DNA of 64,000 nucleotides from Candidatus Sumerlaeota bacterium (lineage in GTDB: Bacteria; Sumerlaeota; Sumerlaeia; SLMS01; JAHLLQ01), in assembly GCA_030156535.1 (NCBI GenBank), contig JASGMJ010000004.1, positions 62,001 to 126,000 of the forward strand, read 5' to 3'. Position numbers and translations under genes: made by a program. Shown piece after piece: positions 24,964 to 33,234 of the stretch. Positions within the stretch are counted from its first letter, which is position 1, and every line of letters starts with the position of its first letter. The notes below the pieces were generated by a model. The model saw nothing but the letters and a program-made list of their open reading frames with translations. It did not search any database and was not told where the DNA came from.

Positions 24964-26043
24964 TTAGGGCGTTTCGGAGGAAGAAGAGTCGCCGGCTTCC
25001 TGCTCGGCTGCCGAGGGCGGCATGCCGCGGTCGCCGTCTTCCGCCGGCTCGCCCGCTCCGGCATACAGATAGGATTCGAACATCTTGTTGTACGGGGTCC
25101 AGGGCTCGCCACGGTGCCGCGCTTCCGTGACGGCATTGGCGAAACTCGTCAGGTAGGCATCCGCGTAGTCGGCGTAATGCAGGAGAAGCGCCTCGCGCGA
25201 CTTCGGCAGGATGGGCGAGCCGTACTCCAGCTTGCCGTGATGGCTCAGGATGAGGTGGAGGATGTGCAGGCGGTAGTGCTCGGGAAAGGAACTGGCGGGG
25301 TCGCGCTGCATCTGGCGGATGGCGCTGTCCACCATCGAGGCGCCGATGGTGATGTGGCCAAGAAGGCGCCCCTCGTCGGAGTACGTGATGGCGCGCTTCC
25401 AGTCGAATTCCCGAATCTTCCCGATGTCGTGCAGCAGACCGCCCGTAATCAGGAGATCGTAGTCCACGGGCTCGTACTGCGGCGCCATCTGGAGCGCGTT
25501 TTTCATCACGTTGAGCGTGTGCTCGAGAAGACCACCGATGTAGGCTTGGTGAATGCGGGCGGCGGCCGGAGCTGTGCAGAAGAGTTCGCGGAAACGGGCA
25601 TGCGTGAAAAAGCGTTCGAGCAGGCGCTTGCACTCGGGATTGCCGACGCGTGCGATCAGTCCGTCGAGTTCGCGTTCCATCTCCTCGCGGGGACGGGGGC
25701 TGACCGCGACGAACTCGGAGTAGTCGATCTGGCCCTCCTGAATCGCCTCGACGCGCCGCACCGTAAGTTGCAGGTTCCCCTTGTAATCAGCCGTGTGTCC
25801 CTCGACGCGGATGTAATCCTCGGCGCGAATCAGTCCAGCGACGAAATCGGCGTGATTCTCCCACATGACGCCCTGGACGCTGCCCGTGGCATCGGCAAGC
25901 GTCATGAAGAAGTACGGGTCGCCGTTTTTCTTGGCGCGCATTTCCAGCGACGCGAGCAGATAGCTCGAATCGACGCTGTCGCCGGGGCGAAGCGTGTTGC
26001 ACGGCATCCGGGGCACGGCGGTTGTCGGGGACGGTTTGGTCAC
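24964..26043 (-). CDS. YhaM-like 3'-5' exoribonuclease (OB-fold + HD)
   Basis: 359 aa. Residues 25-110 are an OB-fold nucleic-acid-binding domain (SSYLLASLEMRAKKNGDPYF, then VQGVMWEN). Residues 160-290 are an HD domain: GLLEHTLNVMK, LLHDIGKIREFDW with the HD pair, GHITIGASMV and LSHHGKLEYGSP. This order and length match the YhaM family, known from Firmicutes as a metal-dependent RNase and DNase. The C-terminus is an acidic Ser-rich tail. It is first in the minus-strand run that continues with the PilZ gene; its 237-bp upstream gap should hold the divergent promoters. Confidence 0.87.
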   Translation of the reverse strand: MTKPSPTTAVPRMPCNTLRPGDSVDSSYLLASLEMRAKKNGDPYFFMTLADATGSVQGVMWENHADFVAGLIRAEDYIRVEGHTADYKGNLQLTVRRVEAIQEGQIDYSEFVAVSPRPREEMERELDGLIARVGNPECKRLLERFFTHARFRELFCTAPAAARIHQAYIGGLLEHTLNVMKNALQMAPQYEPVDYDLLITGGLLHDIGKIREFDWKRAITYSDEGRLLGHITIGASMVDSAIRQMQRDPASSFPEHYRLHILHLILSHHGKLEYGSPILPKSREALLLHYADYADAYLTSFANAVTEARHRGEPWTPYNKMFESYLYAGAGEPAEDGDRGMPPSAAEQEAGDSSSSETP

Positions 26044-26280
26044 TCTTGCAGCCTCTTTGATGAAATTGCAGGGACAAACAGCAGCTTTTCGCCCCCGGGA
26101 TCAGGGCGATTCCGTCGTTGGCATCCTCGTTTAATGTGCCTTTGCAGTGCCCACGGCACAAGTGCCAAGATGGAGTCGTGAAGCCGAAGCCTGCCACGCA
26201 ACCTGAGGTGTGGCCCGCGTTCCTCAGCTTGCCCCGCACTCGTTCCCCCTCTTCGCTCTCTTTCCGGAGGTGTTCGAACA

Positions 26281-26445
26281 ATGGAACTCCCTGAGTCCTG
26301 GCGTTTTCTTGGTGGCATGTGGTGGGTTCTCCACGTGATCGTGATTTCGCTGACCTTCTATCTTGGCTACATCATCGGGCAGGCCCGCGCGGAGCGTGAC
26401 GCCGACCAGGTGCACCCGCACAAAGAAGAATCGCCCGAGCCATGA
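26281..26445 (+). CDS. 54-aa single-pass membrane protein coupled to trmL
   Basis: A short gene of 54 codons: MELPESWRFLGGMWWVLH, a membrane helix (VIVISLTFYLGYIIG), then a charged tail (RAERDADQVHPHKEES). It has a strong ribosome site, GGAGGTG, 8 nt before ATG 26281, and its stop overlaps the trmL ATG by 4 nt (ATGA). This pair of signals is good evidence of translation despite the size. No homologue recognised. It may be an accessory for a membrane complex or only a coupling leader for trmL. Confidence 0.72.
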   Translation: MELPESWRFLGGMWWVLHVIVISLTFYLGYIIGQARAERDADQVHPHKEESPEP

Positions 26446-26915
26446 CCCAGACGCCAAGTGGCTTCGACCTGGTGCTCTACTCGCCCCGCATTCCCCAGAA
26501 CGTCGGGGGCATCGGCCGATTGTGCGCGGCAACGAACACGCCGCTGCACATCGTGCGTCCCATTCCGTTTCAACTCGACGACAGAACACTGCGGCGCTCG
26601 GCAATGGATTACTGGGAGCACGTCAGCATCGCCGTCCACGACGACTACGCTGCTTGCCGCGCCGCGCTCGCGGGGCGGCGCCACTGGCTTTTCAGCACAC
26701 GGGGGCAGCGCACGCATTGGGAGGCCGACTTCCGGCGGGGCGACATTTTGCTCTTCGGGAGCGAACCCGCCGGCGTACCGGAGGAGCTTCATGCCGAGAT
26801 CGGTGCCGAGCACACCCTGCGGGTCCCTCTGCTGAACCCAGCGGCACGCAGTCTGAATCTCTCCATGACGGCGGGAATCGGGCTCTACGAAGCCCTGCGC
26901 CAGATCAGGGGCTAG
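26442..26915 (+). CDS. trmL: tRNA (cytidine(34)/5-cmnm-uridine(34)-2'-O)-methyltransferase
   Basis: TrmL methylates the ribose of the wobble nucleotide 34 in tRNA-Leu. 157 aa, the usual size. SPOUT fold with LYSPRIPQNVGGIGRLCAAT at the N-terminus (residues 12-31), a middle GRRHWLFSTRG, and the SAM knot ILLFGSEPAGVPEELH and LNPAARSLNLSMTAGIGLYEAL. ATG 26442 overlaps the stop of the 54-aa membrane gene. No obvious functional link to neighbours. Confidence 0.95.
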   Translation: MTQTPSGFDLVLYSPRIPQNVGGIGRLCAATNTPLHIVRPIPFQLDDRTLRRSAMDYWEHVSIAVHDDYAACRAALAGRRHWLFSTRGQRTHWEADFRRGDILLFGSEPAGVPEELHAEIGAEHTLRVPLLNPAARSLNLSMTAGIGLYEALRQIRG

Positions 26916-27005
26916 GATGCACTCGAAATCGATTGCACGCACTCTGCGAACTTGTCGTTTTCGGAACTTCCTGACCCAATCCAACTGATTCAGAAAATTC
27001 AACTT

Positions 27006-27063
27006 TGAATAGATTTATTCAACCAGAAGGCGCGGAAGGGCCCCTTTGCAAACGATTGCAAAA
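27006..27063 (+). promoter_or_regulatory. LacI-like operator plus second palindrome upstream of the UroD-like gene
   Basis: Two 18-bp palindromes lie in the 239-bp gap. Site 2 (27046-27063) is TTTGCAAACGATTGCAAA, with a central CG and half-sites of the LacI-family type. Site 1 (27006-27023) is TTGAATA-GATT-TATTCAA with perfect 7-bp arms. Their centres are 40 bp apart, about four helical turns. A weak promoter (TTCAGA 26989, TAGATT 27011) would put site 2 in the transcribed leader. The gene starts 92 nt after site 2. No LacI-family regulator is in this window, so the protein is unknown. Confidence 0.6.
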
Positions 27064-27154
27064 AGACAACCCTTCCTCTTGACCTGCTTCAACGCCTGCG
27101 GCAGAAGCGCTCGGGAAGAGAGTCACGATTGCCAAGGGAACGGGAGATTCTTCG

Positions 27155-28213
27155 ATGACTTGGAGTCACGGCTGGGCCGCCCTTCATCTGGACATGCCAC
27201 CGGTTGTTCCTCGCACAGAGTACTCCGCCGAGTTCCATTGGGATCTGGTCAAAGCGGTGACGGGAATCGAGTGCTCACCGCATCACCCCACAGAGCAGCG
27301 GCTCGCCGCCATGGCCGCATTCGCCGAGGCATGGGACTACGACATCTTCTGGAGCACGCTCGTCGACGCGAATGTCTTTGGCGACAAACGCACCCGCATG
27401 GGGCACGCCGAGTACCAGAAGGAAGGCGCCGATTTCAGCACGGAGGTCAGCAAGCTCTTTGAGGAGCCCGAAGACGCACTGACCTTCGAGCCCTTTGAAC
27501 TCTACGGCGCGGTCGATGTTGCCAAGGCACGCGAGGACTTCGAGAACGACTACCGCTGGAAGTCGAACCTGTTCTCCAATGCCGTGAACATGACGGGCGT
27601 CTACGTGACATGCGTCTCGGGGATGATCGATATCTTCGGGTGGGAAACGCTGCTGGAGGCTCTCGGCATCGATCCCGATGGATTCGGCGCTGTCGTCGAG
27701 CGGTACGGCGAATGGATGCAGGGCTACTACAACGCACTCGCCGAGAGCTCGGTTCCCATCGTCGGTGTACATGACGACATGGTGTGGTCCAGCGGCCCGT
27801 TCGCCCGCCCCGAATGGTACCGGCGCTACGTGTTCCCCACGCTGAAGAAGTACCTCGATCCGCTGAGGGAAGCCGGCAAGAAAATCGTCTACTGCTGCGA
27901 CGGCAATTTCACGCCGTTCCTTCAGGACTTGGTGGACGCGGGAGTGAGTGGCTTTGTGCTGGAGCCACACACCGACATGGCGGCAATTGCCGAGCGCTAC
28001 GGCAAGACGCACTTTTTCATCGGCAACGCGGACACACGGATTCTGCTGCGGGGCACGCGCGAGCAAATCCGCGCCGAGGTAAAGCGTTGCATGGACATCG
28101 GCAAGAGTTGCCCGGGGTTCATTCTCGCCGTTGGGAATCACATTCCGCCCAACACGCCCGTCGAGAATGCCCTCTACTACAACGAAGTCTACGAAGAACT
28201 GAGCCGGCGGTAA
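27155..28213 (+). CDS. Uroporphyrinogen decarboxylase-family methyltransferase
   Basis: 352 aa of the UroD fold, of the divergent branch that includes corrinoid methyltransferases (MtaA/MtbA) rather than haem HemE. Seen: an N-terminal MTWSHGWAALHLD, the substrate-site GVHDDMVWSSGPFARPEWYR, KKIVYCCDGNFTPFLQDLV where methyltransferases carry a zinc-binding HxC region (here Tyr-Cys-Cys), and GNHIPPNTPVENALYYNEVY at the C-terminus. The HemE N-terminal arginines are not evident. It stands alone behind two operator-like palindromes. The corrinoid operon 11 kb away would be a natural partner, by inference. GGGAGA lies 7 nt before ATG 27155. Confidence 0.82.
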   Translation: MTWSHGWAALHLDMPPVVPRTEYSAEFHWDLVKAVTGIECSPHHPTEQRLAAMAAFAEAWDYDIFWSTLVDANVFGDKRTRMGHAEYQKEGADFSTEVSKLFEEPEDALTFEPFELYGAVDVAKAREDFENDYRWKSNLFSNAVNMTGVYVTCVSGMIDIFGWETLLEALGIDPDGFGAVVERYGEWMQGYYNALAESSVPIVGVHDDMVWSSGPFARPEWYRRYVFPTLKKYLDPLREAGKKIVYCCDGNFTPFLQDLVDAGVSGFVLEPHTDMAAIAERYGKTHFFIGNADTRILLRGTREQIRAEVKRCMDIGKSCPGFILAVGNHIPPNTPVENALYYNEVYEELSRR

Positions 28214-28228
28214 GCTGCGGTAGGCACA

Positions 28229-30598
28229 CTACGTTTCCGTGGGTGCCGCCTTGTTCTCGCTCTCTTCGCTCTCTTTCCGGTGGTGGCGGTCGTAACGGCC
28301 TCGGCCGCTGCGGTGGTAGGCGTGGGTCGAGGAACCGTAGAGTCCGTAGTTGGCTTTGCGGCCCGGCAGGCCATGCCCGGTCTGATCGTTGAAGACAATG
28401 CCAAGCACCCGCCCCTTCATGCTCTGCATGTCGGCGACGACGCGGCGCAGAATATCCGAGCGCGTCTTGCCGAGACTCGCGACGAGGCAGACGCCGTCGG
28501 CCTTGTTGGCGAGCACGAAAGCATCGGACATCCCGTGCAGTGGCGCCGTGTCGAGCACGATGCGTTGGTACTTGTCCTTCAGGCGTTCGAGCAGCGCCGT
28601 CAGTTCCGCGCTGTCGAGAAGTTCCACGGGATTGGGCGCCGATGGTCCGGCCGGCAAAAGGCTGAGATGCTCGATTCCCGTGCTCACGACGATGTCTTCA
28701 CTGGTCTGTTGACCGGTCAGCACGTCAGTGAGCCCCGGGGTTCGGGACTTCTCGAAGATGCGATGGGCGATGGGCAGTTTCAGGTCCGCGTCGATCAGCA
28801 GCGTCGATTCGCCGAGGCTTGCGAAGGAGAGGGCGAGGTTGGCCGCGACAGTGGACTTTCCTTCGCTGGGGGAACAACTGGTCACCATGATGACCTTTGG
28901 ACTCCCCCCCGCCGTTGAATACTGGAGGCCGGTACGCACCAGACGGAAGGATTCGGCCTGGGGCGAGTAGGGATCGAACTCGTTGATGAGCCGCGCAGGC
29001 GGGCGGTTCTTGCCGAGCGCCAGACGCAGGCGCCTGCCCATGTGTGGAATAATCCCGAGCGAAGGCAGGCCCGTCTGGGAAGTGATAGCGCGCGGATCGT
29101 GGATCGTTCGATCCATGAGGCCGAGGAGGATGGCGAGTCCGCAGCCGAGCAGGAAACCGACGAACGAGTTGCCCGCCAGTGTGCGCAGAACGCGTGGCTC
29201 GCTGGGGTAGGTCGGCACGGAAGCGTAAGCGTGAATCGTCACGTTGTCGGGGTTGATTTCGGAAGCGACGCCGATCTCCTTCGCGCGGCCGAGCAACTGG
29301 TCGTAGAGTTGCTGCTGAACATCGACGTTCATGCGCAACGGCTTGTAGCCGATCAGTTGGTTCTGAAGGCGGTTGAAGCGTTCTTCCTGCTCATTGAGGC
29401 GGTCCTGAAGTGCCTTGAGGCGTTCGCGAGTGAGGATCAACTGGCCAGCCTGCTCCAGTTCAAAGCGCGAAACATGCGAGGCGAGCTGTTCCTTGAGGCT
29501 GGCGAGCTGGCGGTCGAGCCGCACGATATCGGGATTGTCTTCCGTGTTCTCGGCAATCAGGGCAACGCGCTGAAGTTCCAGGTCGGCAATGCGGTTGAGA
29601 AGATCGTTGTAGATTTTGTTTTGGGCGAGCAGGTGTGCCTTGATGGCCATGGAGTCGTCGACGTTGCCTTGCGCGTCGATCAGGGCGAGCTCGTTCTTGA
29701 GCATCTCGATTTGCTGGCGCAGCGAGCGCGTCATCTCAAGGGTGAGTCCGGACTCCTGCTCCATGAGCTGCAGGTCAGTATCCAGTGTGTCGCTGTAATC
29801 GAGGAGTGCCTGGTTGGCCTGCATCAGATCGGTGCGTGCCTGCTGAATCTGGTCGTCGAAGAAGGAGCGAACGGTCTGATAGGAGTTGGACTTCTGGAGA
29901 TTGAGGCTGCGCATGTACTGCTCTGCATAGGCGTCGGCAATGCGTGCCGCGCGTTCGGCGTCGGAGTCGCGCACGATGATGTCGATGAGCTTGGTATCCT
30001 GGTACTGGCGAACGGTGACGCGGTCGCGCAGCCAGGCGATCATGTTTTGGCGGCGGCGCTGTTCGGGATCGGGTTCCACCGGACGGGTGGGAACCAGGTA
30101 CTCGCGGACTTCGCGCTTGGCTTTGTTGACGAGACGGGCGATCTCGCCAACGATGTCGATGTTGTTCGCCGTCTCCACCGGGTCCGGCTGGGCGGATTGC
30201 TTTTCTGCGGCGCGGTCCATGCCCAGTGAGCGGATCACGTTCATCGTAATCTGGGGACCGCGGATGATCTCGACCTGGGTGCGGATCTCATCAACGGCGT
30301 TTACCGTGCGTCCCACTTCACCGAAATCGAGGTAGCGTGTGGAAGAGGGCTCGTACTTGATCGTGGCCGTTGCGACGTAGATGTTGGTCGCACGCCGGAG
30401 TTGAACCGCCGTGAACAGCAGAAAGGCTGCCACGCAGAAAAAGACCAGCCACTTGCGCTCCCAGATCATTCCCAGGTAGCGCAGGAACTCGTTGTCCTCC
30501 TGTTCGTCCGCGGTGCTGCTGGCACCACGAAGCGGCCCACGTGGGAATGGGCCGGCGTCTTCAGGCTCGTCGCGATTCTGTCTGGAGTACCCCGTCAT
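28229..30598 (-). CDS. Wzc-like polysaccharide co-polymerase with tyrosine kinase domain
   Basis: 789 aa. ATG 30598 has AGAGG upstream. Domain order: short cytoplasmic N-terminus, membrane helix (WLVFFCVAAFLLFTAVQL), a long periplasmic coiled-coil region, second membrane helix (FVGFLLGCGLAILLGL), then a BY-kinase. Walker A is CSPSEGKSTVAANLA, Walker A' is LLIDADLKLP, Walker B is IVLDTAPL. The C-terminal tail has a tyrosine cluster (NYGLYGSSTHAYHRSGRGRY) for trans-autophosphorylation. Such proteins regulate chain length and export together with a Wza channel, whose gene lies just upstream. It ends 15 nt from the convergent UroD-like gene. Confidence 0.94.
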   Translation of the reverse strand: MTGYSRQNRDEPEDAGPFPRGPLRGASSTADEQEDNEFLRYLGMIWERKWLVFFCVAAFLLFTAVQLRRATNIYVATATIKYEPSSTRYLDFGEVGRTVNAVDEIRTQVEIIRGPQITMNVIRSLGMDRAAEKQSAQPDPVETANNIDIVGEIARLVNKAKREVREYLVPTRPVEPDPEQRRRQNMIAWLRDRVTVRQYQDTKLIDIIVRDSDAERAARIADAYAEQYMRSLNLQKSNSYQTVRSFFDDQIQQARTDLMQANQALLDYSDTLDTDLQLMEQESGLTLEMTRSLRQQIEMLKNELALIDAQGNVDDSMAIKAHLLAQNKIYNDLLNRIADLELQRVALIAENTEDNPDIVRLDRQLASLKEQLASHVSRFELEQAGQLILTRERLKALQDRLNEQEERFNRLQNQLIGYKPLRMNVDVQQQLYDQLLGRAKEIGVASEINPDNVTIHAYASVPTYPSEPRVLRTLAGNSFVGFLLGCGLAILLGLMDRTIHDPRAITSQTGLPSLGIIPHMGRRLRLALGKNRPPARLINEFDPYSPQAESFRLVRTGLQYSTAGGSPKVIMVTSCSPSEGKSTVAANLALSFASLGESTLLIDADLKLPIAHRIFEKSRTPGLTDVLTGQQTSEDIVVSTGIEHLSLLPAGPSAPNPVELLDSAELTALLERLKDKYQRIVLDTAPLHGMSDAFVLANKADGVCLVASLGKTRSDILRRVVADMQSMKGRVLGIVFNDQTGHGLPGRKANYGLYGSSTHAYHRSGRGRYDRHHRKESEESENKAAPTET

Positions 30599-30617
30599 TG
30601 ATGCCTCTGAGTTTGCG

Positions 30618-31727
30618 TTAGTTGCCGCCAACAGGGTTGTACGTGGCGCTGGCACCGGCGCGAATCGAGCCGCGGGTAACTTCAGCGGCCCACTCGCCCA
30701 CCGCGCGCAGCGTGTCGCCGTACACAAAGATTTCGTCGCCGTCCTGCACCCGGAAATCACGTGCACGCCGGTTCTGCATCTCGCGGGCATTCATCCGATA
30801 GGTCACATACTGGCCATCGGGATACTGGCGGACGACTTCGACAATTGAGTTGGCGGAGTAGCGCATTCCGCCGCGCTCAACAATGGCTTGGGTCAGCGTT
30901 GCGACGCTGGGCCCCAGGAACACAACGCCGGGCGAATTCACCCGTCCCTGAACGTTCACTGTTCCCGCAGGCGCCACATAGAGAACATCGCCAGGTTGCA
31001 GCGGAATATTGTAGAGCAGCGTGCCCTGCGTGACGAGTTCGGCAATGGGGATGACGATTTCCTCCCGCGTCTTGATTCGTCCTTCGACGCTCAGACGCTC
31101 GGCGAGTTCCTCCAGCGAGAGGTTCGCCCGCTCTTCCCATGAGAGACGCTCGCGATAGATGCGCAGATAGCGCCCCGGGGCCATTCCGCCTCCGCGTCCC
31201 CCCGTGCTGATGCCGCCAGCCTTGAAGATGGCATCCATCACCGTGTCGCCGTAATCATAGCGGAGCTTGCCCGGTTCGCGAAGCGTCCCCAGCACGGTCA
31301 CCTGATTGCGGTTGTAGAACGAAACGAGCACAAGGGGGCGCGGGTCCTTGACGTAGGCCGAATAGGCCTCGCGCAGGTCCTCCTGCAATTGGGCGACGGT
31401 CTTGTCGCGCACACTGACGGCACCGATCAATGGCAGCGAAATCGTCTCGTCGTCGCCGAGTTCGATCTCAACGCCTTCCTTCCCCTCCGAGGCGCCGAGC
31501 ACGTCGGAGCGGCCGATGAGACGGATACTGATGATGTCACCGGGGCCGAGGTAGTAGTCTTCCTGTTGGCGGAGTTGGAGATTCACGTCGCTCGTCAGAC
31601 GTTTTTCCAACTCCGGTGTCATGGGGTCAGTCAGATCAATGGGGTCTGTTACGAGTCCCCGTGGAGGTGTCGCAACACACCCAAGGGCACCCAGTGCAAG
31701 GAGGAGGAGAAAGACGCAGCTTTTCAA
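30618..31727 (-). CDS. Wza-like polysaccharide export lipoprotein
   Basis: 369 aa from the TTG at 31727, which has AAGGA 9 nt upstream and gives a compact lipoprotein signal (SCVFLLLLALGALGC). A longer TTG start at 31784 would overlap the upstream gene by 26 nt. Poly_export domain: DYYLGPGDIISIRLIG, ISLPLIGAVSVRDKTVAQL, DPRPLVLVSFYNRNQVTVLG, followed by SLBB domains (PLQPGDVLYVAP, VNVQGRVNSPGVVFLG) and an end VQDGDEIFVYGD. It should form the outer-membrane channel for the polysaccharide; the Wzc-like kinase gene follows after 19 nt. The start codon choice is inference. Confidence 0.93.
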   Translation of the reverse strand: MKSCVFLLLLALGALGCVATPPRGLVTDPIDLTDPMTPELEKRLTSDVNLQLRQQEDYYLGPGDIISIRLIGRSDVLGASEGKEGVEIELGDDETISLPLIGAVSVRDKTVAQLQEDLREAYSAYVKDPRPLVLVSFYNRNQVTVLGTLREPGKLRYDYGDTVMDAIFKAGGISTGGRGGGMAPGRYLRIYRERLSWEERANLSLEELAERLSVEGRIKTREEIVIPIAELVTQGTLLYNIPLQPGDVLYVAPAGTVNVQGRVNSPGVVFLGPSVATLTQAIVERGGMRYSANSIVEVVRQYPDGQYVTYRMNAREMQNRRARDFRVQDGDEIFVYGDTLRAVGEWAAEVTRGSIRAGASATYNPVGGN

Positions 31728-31758
31728 CTTTTGGCATCCTTTCGGAGATCGCCCGTGG

Positions 31759-33234
31759 CTAACGCCTTCGCGCGTATCCTGCAACCAACAGTGGGCCGGG
31801 ATTCACGACCAGCGCGAGCAAAATCAGGAACACGAAACCCACCAGCGGGATTCTCAGGGGAAAATCAACAAGGGTGTGCAGGAGAATGGTCAGGACACCC
31901 GCACCGCAGGCACGCCTGAGCAGGCGTTCCTCCCAATCAAAGACGCGGCGTTGATTCCGCCAGTCCCTCAGCAAAAGAACCGCGCCCACCAACAGCAGGA
32001 CGAGTACCACGGCGGCGGCGGGGATGCCGAGTTCCGCCACGGATTGGACGTAGTCGTTGTGGGAATGCACGGGGTTCTTGAATGTCGGTACGTGGACGAA
32101 TCTTGTCAGCGCGTGCTCGGTACCCGCAGGACCAAGTCCAAGCCACGGAGTCTCGCGCAGAGCTTCAACGGAAGCCCGCCAAAAATCCACCCGCCGAGTC
32201 AGCATCGCAGGGTCGGCCGAGAAACCCCGGTGCGCCACGCCTTCGGGCACGGCGGCCAGAACCAGCAGCAGAACGGCACCACACAGCAGCACGATGACCA
32301 CCAGGCCGCCGCCCGCCAGACGCCACAAACCGCGCAGCCCTGTCCGCTCGCCCGAGGACTTCAGGGCGGCCCACAACTCCAGCACTCCCCAACCCGTGAG
32401 CACGAGAAGACCGAACATAATCGACGCGCGGGACAAGCCGGCGCCCCAGCCCAGCAGTGCAACTCCGACCAGAAAGAACAGCAGGATGAGTGGATTGCGC
32501 CCGGACAGAATGGCATCCGAGTAGCGCGGTATCTGGCGCCGCAGTTCCAGGAGCGCGGCGACAAGAACGGGAATCCCCATCAGCGTCAGCGCCGCGTGGT
32601 GGCTGGGGTTCCAGGCAGCTCCATAGGCACGCGGCACTCCCTTCACGAGAAACGTGTACGCCCCAAAAGCGCCTTCGGCAACCGTCAGGGCACATAGCAC
32701 AACAAGAAGCACGATGGTGCTCCCCCGCCGCGTTGCCAGCGTTGCCACTCCAAGATAAAAGCCAAGCAGCGCGACGAGATGATTCCAGGAGAGCCGGGAA
32801 CGCACGGGGCTGTGGGCGATGGGGATGCGCTCGGGCATTGGAACGCCGGCCTCGGCGAAGTCCGCCTCCACCTGTTGCCAGACGGGAGAGATCGCGGTCA
32901 CGCGCTCACGGGACAGAGGGATCGTCTGCACCCCTGTCCAGATCACCGCTGCGAGTCCTGCATAGGCGATCCAGCGGCTGGCCGCGCGAGGCGCACCGGA
33001 CCAACGCCCCATCGTCCAGCCCACAACGCCCCAGATCCCCAGCAACGCGCAGCCCGCGAACGCCCATCCCCGCGCCTCGAGATTCGCAATGTAACCTTCG
33101 CTCGCGAATCCGCCCGCGAGAATTGCCACCACGAGCGCCAACGCGATTCCATCGACAACGCGAACCCAATTGGGAACGGCAACCAGGTAGTCATTGCCAC
33201 TGGACGTTTCGGTCTTCTGGGAGGAGGCGCTCAT
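31759..33234 (-). CDS. O-antigen ligase/polymerase family membrane protein
   Basis: 491 aa with about 12 hydrophobic segments. The Wzy_C/O-antigen ligase signature is the large periplasmic loop: TRRVDFWRASVEALRETPWL, GLGPAGTEHAL and the NPVHSHNDYVQSVAELG motif with the conserved HxxND. Members either polymerise repeat units or transfer glycan to lipid A core; sequence alone cannot separate these. ATG 33234 overlaps the stop of the TPR gene by 4 nt (ATGA). It is in the middle of the five-gene exopolysaccharide run, so polymerisation of that glycan is the more likely role. Confidence 0.9.
   Translation of the reverse strand: MSASSQKTETSSGNDYLVAVPNWVRVVDGIALALVVAILAGGFASEGYIANLEARGWAFAGCALLGIWGVVGWTMGRWSGAPRAASRWIAYAGLAAVIWTGVQTIPLSRERVTAISPVWQQVEADFAEAGVPMPERIPIAHSPVRSRLSWNHLVALLGFYLGVATLATRRGSTIVLLVVLCALTVAEGAFGAYTFLVKGVPRAYGAAWNPSHHAALTLMGIPVLVAALLELRRQIPRYSDAILSGRNPLILLFFLVGVALLGWGAGLSRASIMFGLLVLTGWGVLELWAALKSSGERTGLRGLWRLAGGGLVVIVLLCGAVLLLVLAAVPEGVAHRGFSADPAMLTRRVDFWRASVEALRETPWLGLGPAGTEHALTRFVHVPTFKNPVHSHNDYVQSVAELGIPAAAVVLVLLLVGAVLLLRDWRNQRRVFDWEERLLRRACGAGVLTILLHTLVDFPLRIPLVGFVFLILLALVVNPGPLLVAGYARRR

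Noticed and set aside
26249..26267. 19-nt identity with 28262-28280 (CTCTTCGCTCTCTTTCCGG)
   Set aside because: Pyrimidine-rich, and one copy is inside the kinase coding sequence; chance similarity is likely.
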